IMG/VR virus record: IMGVR_UViG_3300048919_000420
Location: 1-20,409 of that record
From: a virus
Strand: one strand, 5' to 3'
DNA: 20,409 bases
The translations under genes were made by a program, and so were the position numbers. Of the stretch, positions 14,858-20,144 are shown one piece after another; positions within the stretch are counted from its first letter, which is position 1, and each line of letters starts with the position of its first letter. Under the pieces are notes generated by a model, which did no database searches, was not told the origin of the DNA, and saw only the letters and a program-made list of their open reading frames with translations.

Positions 14858-15081
14858 GCGCGGGGCGGCGGGCGCCAGGCGAGCGCCTGCAGCTGCTGCA
14901 CCACCTGCCGCTCGATGTCCACGAACAGGCGGGACTCGTCCCTGTCCAGCTCCCTGGCCCTGGCCTTGACGTACTCCCACCACCCGGGTTGCTGGGCCAG
15001 CTTGACGAGGTGCGCCACGGCTGCCGCGCTGAGATTGTTTGGTTGTTGCTGCCATTGGTGTTCAGACGACAATGAATTCAT
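14854..15081 (-). CDS. Small helical phage protein, unknown function
   Basis: This 75-aa product is read from ATG 15081 (MNSLSSEHQWQQQ). It has a helical core, SAAAVAHLVKLAQQPGWWEYV then KARARELDRDESRLFVDIERQVVQQLQ, with an aromatic WWEYV patch. The start overlaps the previous gene by 20 bases and no strong ribosome site is seen; its stop overlaps the RuvC-like start. I do not recognise a family. An accessory protein to the nuclease downstream is possible from coupling alone. Confidence 0.6.
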   Translation of the reverse strand: MNSLSSEHQWQQQPNNLSAAAVAHLVKLAQQPGWWEYVKARARELDRDESRLFVDIERQVVQQLQALAWRPPPRA

Positions 15082-15568
15082 GGGTATCGCTGCCGTGGCT
15101 GTTGACCAGCAGCTCGCGCAGACGGCGTTCGGTGGCGCGGTGCGCACGGATGAAGGTGCGGGCCGGGATCACCTCCAGTACTTGGCCGTAGGCCTCGCCG
15201 AACTCGACCAGGTGGCCCAGCTGCACGGCGTTCAGGCGCATCTCCTGGCCATGGCCGTGCTTGCGGCCCAGGTCCACGACGGCCGCCACGGCATCAGCAA
15301 ACAGGCTCTGGGCCTCGGGCTCGGTGAAGACGCCCATGCCCAGCAGCGTTTCGGACAGGTTCGCGGCGTCGGCCAGGTCGCGCCAGTGCTGCACTGTGGG
15401 AGCGGCGTAGCCCACGGCATGCACAGCGCCCTGGACTGCTGCAGCCAGGGGCTCGCGCTTGCGCTGGTGCAGCGGTTGCCGCTCGCTGGCCGACAGCTCC
15501 TGTGCCAGCGTGTAGGTGTAGGGCAGCGTCAGGTAGTCGCGGCTCACGGAGGAATGGATAGCGCTCAT
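15062..15568 (-). CDS. Early-operon protein, unknown function
   Basis: This 168-aa protein starts at ATG 15568 with GGGGAG upstream, overlapping the preceding stop as ATGA. It is mainly helical: an N-terminal part with YLTLPYTYTLAQELSASERQ, a middle part with TVQHWRDLADAANLSETLLGMG, and a basic end with TFIRAHRATERRLRELLVNSHG. The central part could contact partners or RNA/DNA, but I see no catalytic motif. I do not recognise a family. It follows the replication genes. The open frame to 16060 is an overprint of the upstream gene. Confidence 0.6.
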   Translation of the reverse strand: MSAIHSSVSRDYLTLPYTYTLAQELSASERQPLHQRKREPLAAAVQGAVHAVGYAAPTVQHWRDLADAANLSETLLGMGVFTEPEAQSLFADAVAAVVDLGRKHGHGQEMRLNAVQLGHLVEFGEAYGQVLEVIPARTFIRAHRATERRLRELLVNSHGSDTHEFIVV

Positions 15569-16347
15569 GGCTGGCTCCCCTGCTGGTGCTGCGCCACAGC
15601 GGCGGCAGTGCGGCGCTTGGCCTGGCCGAGGCGCATCCGGTCTGCACGGGCCTGGACTTGCACGGGCGTGAAGCGCGAGGCCTTGACCGCGAAGGCTTCG
15701 CGCAGGGTGGCCAGCTGGGCCAGCACTTCGCGCTTCGGACCGGTGGGCACCGAGTCCGGAGCCGGCAGCGCCAGGGCGGCGCGCGGGGCCGGCAACTGCA
15801 GCTGCTCGCGCAGGTCGTCGGTCAGGCCCCCCAGCCCGCCCGGCAGTCGGCCTGCCGTGATGGCTTCCTGCACGGCGCGCGTCCGGGCTTCGGGGTCGTG
15901 GCCCAGGCTGACCTGCACCACAGGACGGCGGCGCAGCGCACGGGCCTCGCCAGTGATCCGGCCGTAGGCCTCGATGAAGGCCTGCCGTGCCCCGAACTTG
16001 TCGCCGGCATTGAGCAGCGGCGCGGCCACGGCCCATGCCTGGGCGATCTCGTCGGTCCACACCACGGTGGCCTGCTGGTCAGCGCTGGTCAGCGCCAGGC
16101 CATAGGCTTCGGCGGGCAGCATGCGACCCATCGCGTGGTCCACGTACTGCAGCACAGTGCCAGTCAAGATCGGGCCGCGATGCTCGGCACGGATGCGGGC
16201 CAGGGCCAGGCGCAGCACAGGCTTTTCGATGTGGGCCAGGTCTTCCGCCAGCAGCAGCAGTGCAGCAGGCCGGACCTGCTGGCCGCTCAGCTCCATCGTG
16301 GCGCCCAGCTCTTCCAGCAGCCAGTCGGTGTCGTGGTCGTCACGCAT
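15565..16347 (-). CDS. Probable replication accessory protein (helicase-loader position)
   Basis: This 260-aa protein follows the O-like initiator, where lambda has the helicase loader P. The N-terminus is a helical domain with LLLAEDLAHIEKPVLRLALA and ILTGTVLQYVDHAMG, resembling the small helical domain of phage replicative helicase loader/inhibitor-type proteins. The middle (TVVWTDEIAQAWAVAAPLL, NAGDKFGARQAFIEAYGRI) is a pattern I associate with proteins next to phage initiators, and SLGHDPEARTRAVQEAI follows. There is no Walker ATPase motif, so it is not a DnaC-type AAA+ loader. Start ATG 16347 has GGGGAGGG upstream and overlaps the initiator stop. Loader function is inference. Confidence 0.6.
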   Translation of the reverse strand: MRDDHDTDWLLEELGATMELSGQQVRPAALLLLAEDLAHIEKPVLRLALARIRAEHRGPILTGTVLQYVDHAMGRMLPAEAYGLALTSADQQATVVWTDEIAQAWAVAAPLLNAGDKFGARQAFIEAYGRITGEARALRRRPVVQVSLGHDPEARTRAVQEAITAGRLPGGLGGLTDDLREQLQLPAPRAALALPAPDSVPTGPKREVLAQLATLREAFAVKASRFTPVQVQARADRMRLGQAKRRTAAAVAQHQQGSQP

Positions 16348-17296
16348 TGCCGCCCTCCCCGTTGCCCCGGCCGCCGCGCTGGCGCAGCAGCCGCTTAGCC
16401 TCCTCGATGGCGTCGAAGTTGGCGCTCGTCTTGTCGGCCGCCTGCGCTGCCGTGCCGGTCACGGCCTGGCCACGAGCCCACTGGGTGCGGAAGCTCTCGG
16501 CCTGGTTCACCAGCACGCCGACGCCGTGGGAGTTCTTCACCACGAATGCCTCGTTCACGCTGGCCACGTACCAAGCCGCCACCAGCGGTGCCTCTTCGAA
16601 GCCCAGGCGCTTGACCAGCGTCTTCACGTTGGCGTTCACGACCTGGTTGCGCACCGGCTTGACGCCATACCGCTGCTCGTAGGCCAGGCTGTACGACGCC
16701 CAGGTGAGCTTGCAGGCAGCCTGCAGGGCTGTCTCGCCGTCGTCTGGATCACCGCCAGCCCCATCGCGGGCCGACGGCGCAGCCGGCGGGGATGGTTCTT
16801 TGGCGGTTCCTTTACGGTTCCTATTACGGTTCAATGATGATTTGGGTGCGCCATCTGCACCCCTGGGGTGCGCCATCTGCGGGGGTTGAGGTGCGCCATT
16901 TGCACCCCCTGGTGCGCCAGCTGCGGGGGGTGGTGCGCCGTCTGCACCCGGTGCGCCATTTGCGGGGGGTGCGCCATTTGCACCCGGTGCGGCATCTGCA
17001 CCCGTACCACGCCTGCGCTTCGCAGGCGCTGCAGCCGGGTTGAAGTTGGCCGGAGTGATGGTGTAGCTGGTGCTCGAGTTGATGCGGTACTCACGGAACA
17101 CCACGCCAACAGTCTGCAGCCAGGCGATGGCATCCTGCACCGCGCGCTCGGACAGGCAGGTGCGCTTCGCAATCGTCGCAACACCGGGCCAGCACACGCC
17201 GTCATCGTTGGCCTGGTCAGCCAGGGAAATCAGCACAGCCTTCTGCGCGGGGGACATCGCCAGCGGCCAGCAGGCCGCCATGATCATCGTGCTCAT
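16340..17296 (-). CDS. Lambda-O-like replication initiator with repeat-encoded linker
   Basis: This 318-aa protein is expected to bind the phage origin and recruit the replisome. Residues about 10-80 form a HTH_36-type winged helix (AMSPAQKAVLISLADQAND, CWPGVATIAKRTCLSERAVQ, DAIAWLQTVGVVFREYR). A Gly/Ala/Pro linker (about residues 90-150) is made of GADGAP/GANGAP units. It is encoded by the 18-bp repeat array described separately, just as lambda's origin repeats lie in the middle of O. The C-terminal part (KLTWASYSLAYEQRYGVKP, FEEAPLVAAWYVASVNEAFV) is a helical domain probably for partner contact. Start ATG 17296 has AGGAGGG upstream and overlaps the Rha gene stop. Confidence 0.8.
   Translation of the reverse strand: MSTMIMAACWPLAMSPAQKAVLISLADQANDDGVCWPGVATIAKRTCLSERAVQDAIAWLQTVGVVFREYRINSSTSYTITPANFNPAAAPAKRRRGTGADAAPGANGAPPANGAPGADGAPPPAAGAPGGANGAPQPPQMAHPRGADGAPKSSLNRNRNRKGTAKEPSPPAAPSARDGAGGDPDDGETALQAACKLTWASYSLAYEQRYGVKPVRNQVVNANVKTLVKRLGFEEAPLVAAWYVASVNEAFVVKNSHGVGVLVNQAESFRTQWARGQAVTGTAAQAADKTSANFDAIEEAKRLLRQRGGRGNGEGGNA
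16804..16832. repeat. Three short AT-richer direct repeats beside the iterons
   Basis: CGGTTC recurs at 16804, 16815 and 16827, each followed by an AT-rich tail (CTTTA, CTATTA, AATGATGATTT). The 11-12 bp spacing resembles unwinding-element repeats of replication origins. They encode the NRNRNRK segment of the initiator, on the gene-3' side of the iterons, the same side as the AT-rich part of lambda ori. Confidence 0.5.
16845..17003. repeat. Eight 18-bp iterons, candidate origin of replication
   Basis: Consensus GGTGCGCCATCTGCACCC. Copies start at 16845, 16867, 16890, 16911, 16932, 16950, 16968 and 16986. Copies 2, 4 and 6 end in CGGGG, the others in CACCC; the latter are dyads with GGTGC/GCACC arms. 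Spacings are 22, 23, 21, 21, 18, 18 and 18. Copy 2 is read in a different frame (PQMAH instead of GADGAP) yet keeps the DNA sequence, so selection seems to act on DNA. Position in the initiator gene matches lambdoid origins. Confidence 0.75.
17011..17027. repeat. 7-bp perfect inverted repeat at the edge of the iteron array
   Basis: GCCTGCG-CTT-CGCAGGC lies 7 bases beyond the last iteron. It encodes the basic AKRRRG segment of the initiator, so codon constraint alone could produce part of it, but the perfect pairing next to the repeats suggests an origin element or a hairpin that could form when DNA is unwound. Confidence 0.4.
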
Positions 17297-18006
17297 TGCT
17301 GTGCGCCCTCCTGCGCCAGGCGGGCCTGGTGCTGGCCCCACAGGCCGGCAATCCAGGTCACGCCCTTGCTGGTGAACTTGGCCTGGGTGAAAGCGTGGTC
17401 GCTGTGCTGGGCATGGCCTGCCTTCACCACGAATCGGCCTGCGTCCAAGTGCTGGGCCAGCGGAGTCAGCCGGCCCCCCAGGTGGTACATCACCTTGTTG
17501 TCCAGAAGGAACGCGCGAAAGCGCTCCTCGTTCGCGCGCAGCAGCTTGCAGACCTGGCGGAAGCCCATGGCGCCGGTCTCGGCCGCCACGAAGCGATCCA
17601 CGAACTCCGCTTTGGGCGCAGCCAGGGCCAGCGCCTCGGCCGTGCGCAGCTCGGATTCCTTGGCATCGGCCCAGGCGCGCGCGGCGGCCACCGGGTTGGA
17701 GAAATCAGGCAGCGCGGGAGCGGCCTGGGCCTCCAGTTCCTGCCAGCGATCCACCAGGCGCGCAGTGAACTCAGGAGACAGCTGCGCCACCACGACATAG
17801 CTGTCACGTTTGCACAGTTGGTAGACGCTCACGGTTTGGCCGAGGTGGTTCCGAACTTCCTGCAACGCAGGGAGTTGGATCACGCCGCGCGCGCCCAGGC
17901 GCTCGATGGAGGTCTTCACGTTGTCGTGACGAGACTCCACCAAGGTGGCGATTTCTTCGCTGCTCATGGTCAGCACGGCGGCGGAAATTGCAGTGATCGC
18001 GTTCAT
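17293..18006 (-). CDS. Rha-family regulator with C-terminal KilAC antirepressor domain
   Basis: This 237-aa protein joins two known phage domains. Residues about 14-95 are Rha-like (MSSEEIATLVESRHDNVKTS, SVYQLCKRDSYVVVAQLSPE, FTARLVDRWQELE). From about 130 the KilAC/ANT domain follows (KAEFVDRFVAAETGAMGFRQ, VCKLLRANEERFRAFLL, FTSKGVTWIAGLW). Such proteins bind DNA or repressors and act in lytic switching or in countering the resident repressor. Start ATG 18006 has GGAGGG upstream and overlaps the preceding stop (ATGA). Its own target here is not known. It lies in the early operon under PR, so it would be made after derepression. Confidence 0.82.
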   Translation of the reverse strand: MNAITAISAAVLTMSSEEIATLVESRHDNVKTSIERLGARGVIQLPALQEVRNHLGQTVSVYQLCKRDSYVVVAQLSPEFTARLVDRWQELEAQAAPALPDFSNPVAAARAWADAKESELRTAEALALAAPKAEFVDRFVAAETGAMGFRQVCKLLRANEERFRAFLLDNKVMYHLGGRLTPLAQHLDAGRFVVKAGHAQHSDHAFTQAKFTSKGVTWIAGLWGQHQARLAQEGAQQ

Positions 18007-18428
18007 CGGGCAGGCCCTCCGAATTCGGGGCTACCAAAAGGCCCTATGAGCTTGGCCAGCGCCTCGGTACGCTGCGCGTCATGGTTCACTTTCTCCACCA
18101 CCATCTGCCGATAGGTCTTGCCGTAGACCAGGGCATACACGCAGTCGCGCAGCACCATGGAGGTGTCCGTCGCCTGCTGGCCGCAGTGGCGCAGGAACAG
18201 GTCGGCCGTGGCCTCATCCACCTTGGTGCGCAGCGGGATGTCCAGCTTGCCCAGCGGGCCGGCAACGCCGCGCGCGAACATGGGCGCGGGAGTGTCTTCG
18301 CCCAGTTGGTCCTGGACACGGGCCAGCACGCGCTCGGCCTGCTCTGCGTCGAGGTCGGCAAGGACTGTCTGGATAGCCCTGAATGCAGCCGCTTCAGCTC
18401 GGCTCAGCTTTTCGTGGGTGTCACGCAT
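18003..18428 (-). CDS. Early-operon protein, unknown function
   Basis: This 141-aa protein starts at ATG 18428 behind AAGGAG. It is helical. The first 50 residues are acidic (EAAAFRAIQTVLADLDAEQA), and the central segment LDIPLRTKVDEATADLFLRH, CGQQATDTSMVLRDCVYALV, YGKTYRQMVVEK looks like a compact helical domain with two Cys. I do not recognise it. The IPLRTKVDEATADLF segment is somewhat like ribbon-helix-helix proteins (a basic strand leading to a helix), which would make it a DNA-binding regulator, but this is weak. Its stop overlaps the Rha gene start. Confidence 0.6.
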   Translation of the reverse strand: MRDTHEKLSRAEAAAFRAIQTVLADLDAEQAERVLARVQDQLGEDTPAPMFARGVAGPLGKLDIPLRTKVDEATADLFLRHCGQQATDTSMVLRDCVYALVYGKTYRQMVVEKVNHDAQRTEALAKLIGPFGSPEFGGPAR

Positions 18429-18434
18429 GCGGGA

Positions 18435-18869
18435 CTACTCCTTGGATGTGGTGACAGGTGGAGGGGAGTCGGGACGCCAGCGGTTGAGGCGGGACCAACC
18501 CAGCAGCCAGCTCAAAACAGGCCGACGCGAAGGTGGTGCTGTGGGCGCCACGGTGGCGCAGTCGGATGTGTGCCGCACCGTCAACGCATTCATTCCAGTG
18601 CGGGCCTGGTCTGCGATCGACTGCTGGAGGGCAGCCATCACCGCTTGCCGGTCCAGAAGCTGCGCTTTAGCGCCTTCCAGTTCTTCGCTGGCAAAGGAGG
18701 AGGCGTCATCGAGCCAGCGCGCCATCCTTTTCTCGCGGGCATCAGCGTTTGCCTCGATGTGGGCCAGCGTCGCCGAGCTCTCCTTGAGCAGCCGCCCGCT
18801 TCGGGCGATGGACATGCGCTTCTGGAACGGCAGCGGGCCAGGCCGCTTGGACTTGCGGGGGCTATGCAT
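18435..18869 (-). CDS. Coiled-coil early protein, unknown function
   Basis: This 144-aa product is read from ATG 18869 (AGGAG seven bases upstream), overlapping the Cro-like gene by 8 bases. A Lys/Arg-rich N-terminus (HSPRKSKRPGPLPFQKR) is followed by a continuous helix predicted as coiled coil (residues about 28-92: LLKESSATLAHIEANADARE, KRMARWLDDASSFASEELEG, AKAQLLDRQAVMAALQ). The C-terminus is Pro/Ser-rich with a short hydrophobic PVLSWLLGW patch that might touch the membrane. I do not recognise a family. It is the second gene behind PR. Confidence 0.55.
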   Translation of the reverse strand: MHSPRKSKRPGPLPFQKRMSIARSGRLLKESSATLAHIEANADAREKRMARWLDDASSFASEELEGAKAQLLDRQAVMAALQQSIADQARTGMNALTVRHTSDCATVAPTAPPSRRPVLSWLLGWSRLNRWRPDSPPPVTTSKE

Positions 18870-19125
18870 GGCCTGGCTCCTGGGGGCGTGCAGGAAGGGG
18901 AGGAACCGCTCGCGGAGGCAGCGCAGCGGCGCCATAGATGTGGTCGTAACTCAGGGCAAGACCAAACCCGCTTGCTGCGAAAGCAATGAGCTTCGTGGCC
19001 ATCTCCGGAGAGAACGTTTGGCCCTTCTCGTAGTGGTACACGTTGCCTTGCGTGCAGCCGATGCCTTCGCCCAAGGCCTTCTGAGAGATTCCGAGATGCT
19101 TTCGGATGCGTCGGAGGTTATGCAT
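18862..19125 (-). CDS. Cro-like HTH repressor, first gene of the early operon
   Basis: This 87-aa XRE/Cro-type protein has one HTH: LRRIRKHLGISQKALGEGIG, CTQGNVYHYEKGQ, FSPEMATKLIAFAA. It should bind the operators in the adjacent control region and oppose CI. I choose ATG 19125 and not ATG 19134: the earlier ATG overlaps the -10 box of PR, so it could not be in the transcript. From PR the expected first base is within one or two bases of ATG 19125, so the mRNA may be leaderless; no ribosome site is visible. The C-terminus is Pro-rich (LPPRAVPPLPARP). Its TAG overlaps the next start. Confidence 0.8.
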   Translation of the reverse strand: MHNLRRIRKHLGISQKALGEGIGCTQGNVYHYEKGQTFSPEMATKLIAFAASGFGLALSYDHIYGAAALPPRAVPPLPARPQEPGHA

Positions 19126-19132
19126 ACCCAAC

Positions 19133-19160
19133 ATACTAGCAGTGCTTGTAATTATGTCAA
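19133..19160 (-). promoter_or_regulatory. PR-like early promoter
   Basis: On the minus strand there is TTGACA (19155-19160), a 16-base spacer, then TAGTAT (19133-19138). The spacer and -10 carry operator O1, so repressor binding would block RNA polymerase. It drives the Cro-like gene and, through overlapping genes, the whole early operon. Confidence 0.75.
19135..19149. promoter_or_regulatory. Operator O1 (in PR)
   Basis: ACTAGCA-G-TGCTTGT is a near-perfect dyad (13 of 14 arm bases match ACAAGCA-N-TGCTTGT). The minus-strand form ACAAGCACTGCTAGTAT, including the -10, is identical over 17 bases to the PL operator at 20155-20171. Confidence 0.7.
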
Positions 19161-19173
19161 TAGCTCTGCTTTT
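19159..19173. promoter_or_regulatory. Operator O2, degenerate
   Basis: AATAGCT-C-TGCTTTT keeps 10 of 14 arm bases of the O1 consensus. Its centre is 24 bp from O1, about two helical turns, as expected for cooperative binding. It starts at the edge of the PR -35. Confidence 0.45.
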
Positions 19174-19193
19174 TGCTGATTTAGGGTAGTTTT

Positions 19194-19208
19194 ACTAGCC
19201 TCGCTATT
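19194..19208. promoter_or_regulatory. Possible operator O3 beside the cI start
   Basis: ACTAGCC-T-CGCTATT keeps 9 of 14 arm bases. It ends one base before the cI ATG and overlaps a weak promoter candidate (TTGCTG at 19173, 17-base spacer, TAGCCT at 19196), where it could mediate repression of cI. The match is poor, so this is tentative. Confidence 0.3.
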
Positions 19209-19209
19209 T

Positions 19210-19707
19210 ATGAGTGATGAGATCCGCAGAACCCTGACTGACGAGCACCGCGAGGAGTCGCGCAAGCTCAAGGCCTTGTGGGCAGAACGCAAAGACCGCG
19301 TGTCCCAGGCGGAGTTCGGTCAGGCTTATGACATCGGCAGCCAAGCGGCTGTAGGGCACTTCCTGAACGGTAAGGCCGCCATCAGCCTGAAGGCAGCACG
19401 GGGCTTTGCGAAAGGCCTTGGATGCGATATCGCAGACTTCAGCCCCAGACTGGCTAGCGAAGCCGCCTCACTAGGAGAGGTGGCCGGCGGTGGCAACCAG
19501 CCGCTGAACTTCACCCAGCTATCCAAAGACGAGATGCAACTGATCATGGTGTACCGGAGCGTCCCAAAATCGATCCAAGCCAAGTTGCTGGCCGATGCCG
19601 AGGGCCAACTCCGCCAGCTGCAGGCTGCAGCGGAGCGCCAAGCTGCGGCACCTCAGGCGGCAAAGCCGGCGACAGCTCGTCGTCGCGTGGCGGAGCACAC
19701 GGAGTAA
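19210..19707 (+). CDS. CI-like HTH repressor without self-cleavage domain
   Basis: This 165-aa protein lies divergent from the Cro-like gene, in the position of the lysogeny repressor. The HTH is at residues about 32-75 (VSQAEFGQAYDIGSQAAVGH, FLNGKAAISLKAARGFAKGL). The rest has a helical segment MVYRSVPKSIQAKLLADAEG, perhaps for dimerisation, and an Ala/Arg-rich tail. There is no S24/LexA-like peptidase domain (no cleavage Ala-Gly context, no Ser/Lys dyad region), so it should not be inactivated by RecA. No ribosome site precedes ATG 19210; the message may be leaderless. Its last 164 bases overlap the convergent HTH gene. Confidence 0.75.
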   Translation: MSDEIRRTLTDEHREESRKLKALWAERKDRVSQAEFGQAYDIGSQAAVGHFLNGKAAISLKAARGFAKGLGCDIADFSPRLASEAASLGEVAGGGNQPLNFTQLSKDEMQLIMVYRSVPKSIQAKLLADAEGQLRQLQAAAERQAAAPQAAKPATARRRVAEHTE

Positions 19708-19981
19708 CCCGCTCTTCTTGGGTCCCGGTGCCAGGCAAAAGGGCCTTCACGTTCAAGCGCTCGTAGTGCACCCCAAACAGAAGTTGATGTGCTGAAGCGC
19801 AATAAGCGGCAGCGAGATCAGCCACCTGGAGTGCTGTGGGCACGGTAAGTCCGGTCTCCCATGCGGAGACTGTCTGTCTCTTCACCCCCAGAAGCTCCGC
19901 TACATCGTCTTGGGATAGCTCGCAGTTTCGACGGGCGGCCCGCAACCGGTCGCCCAGTGCTCTTTTTCGTATTGGCATCAT
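19544..19981 (-). CDS. SOS-box-controlled HTH regulator, convergent with cI
   Basis: This 145-aa protein has a good XRE HTH (LGDRLRAARRNCELSQDDVA, ELLGVKRQTVSAWETGLTVP, TALQVADLAAAY) and ends its recognisable domain near residue 85 (SAHQLLFGVHYERLN). The remaining Pro-rich tail runs antisense into the cI 3' end and may be an overprinted extension. Start ATG 19981 (or 19978) has GAGG five bases upstream. Its promoter overlaps a LexA-type box, so it should be induced by DNA damage. In a phage whose CI lacks the cleavage domain, such a gene could act as antirepressor or competing regulator. That role is inference. Confidence 0.75.
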   Translation of the reverse strand: MMPIRKRALGDRLRAARRNCELSQDDVAELLGVKRQTVSAWETGLTVPTALQVADLAAAYCASAHQLLFGVHYERLNVKALLPGTGTQEERVTPCAPPRDDELSPALPPEVPQLGAPLQPAAGGVGPRHRPATWLGSILGRSGTP

Positions 19982-19996
19982 CGCGTCCTCGCGAAA

Positions 19997-20016
19997 TACT
20001 GTATTTGCATCCAGTA
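19997..20016. promoter_or_regulatory. LexA-type SOS box
   Basis: TACTGTATTTGCATCCAGTA matches the E. coli-type consensus TACTGTATATATATACAGTA at 16 of 20 positions and keeps the essential CTG-N10-CAG. Longer arms AATACTG/CAGTATT pair perfectly. It lies 16 bases before the HTH start codon and overlaps the -10. Confidence 0.78.
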
Positions 20017-20041
20017 TTCCTGATCGACTCCACTTTTGCAA
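20013..20041 (-). promoter_or_regulatory. Promoter of the SOS-controlled HTH gene
   Basis: On the minus strand TTGCAA (20036-20041), a 17-base spacer, then AATACT (20013-20018). The -10 is inside the LexA-type box, so LexA would block the promoter until DNA damage. Confidence 0.6.
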
Positions 20042-20043
20042 AT

Positions 20044-20058
20044 GCAAGCCATGCTTGC
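20044..20058. promoter_or_regulatory. Palindrome GCAAGC-CAT-GCTTGC (copy 1)
   Basis: A perfect 6+3+6 palindrome sits just upstream of the -35 of the SOS-controlled promoter. It differs from the CI/Cro operator, so it may bind the HTH protein encoded next to it, as activator or autoregulator. Confidence 0.5.
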
Positions 20059-20080
20059 GCAACGCTTGATTGCAGAACTC

Positions 20081-20095
20081 GCAAGCGTGGCTTGC
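20081..20095. promoter_or_regulatory. Palindrome GCAAGC-GTG-GCTTGC (copy 2)
   Basis: It has the same arms as copy 1 with a different centre; centre-to-centre distance is 37 bp. It lies between the SOS-controlled promoter and PL, so one protein bound here could affect both. Confidence 0.5.
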
Positions 20096-20129
20096 GGCGT
20101 TGAAATTTTTCCTCTACAGAAATCAAATT

Positions 20130-20144
20130 ACAAGCAGTGCTGTT
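20130..20144. promoter_or_regulatory. Operator O4 (upstream part of PL)
   Basis: ACAAGCA-G-TGCTGTT keeps 12 of 14 arm bases of the O1 consensus. Its left side with flank, AATTACAAGCA, is identical to the minus-strand sequence at PR. It touches the PL -35; centre 25 bp from O5. Confidence 0.65.

Noticed and set aside
16845-17003. CRISPR-like look of eight evenly spaced repeats
   Set aside because: Units are 18 bp with 0-5 bases between them, inside a coding gene, with no spacer-length unique sequence and no cas genes.
19210-19707. Classical self-cleaving CI (S24 peptidase)
   Set aside because: Only 165 aa, with no peptidase-like region after the HTH.
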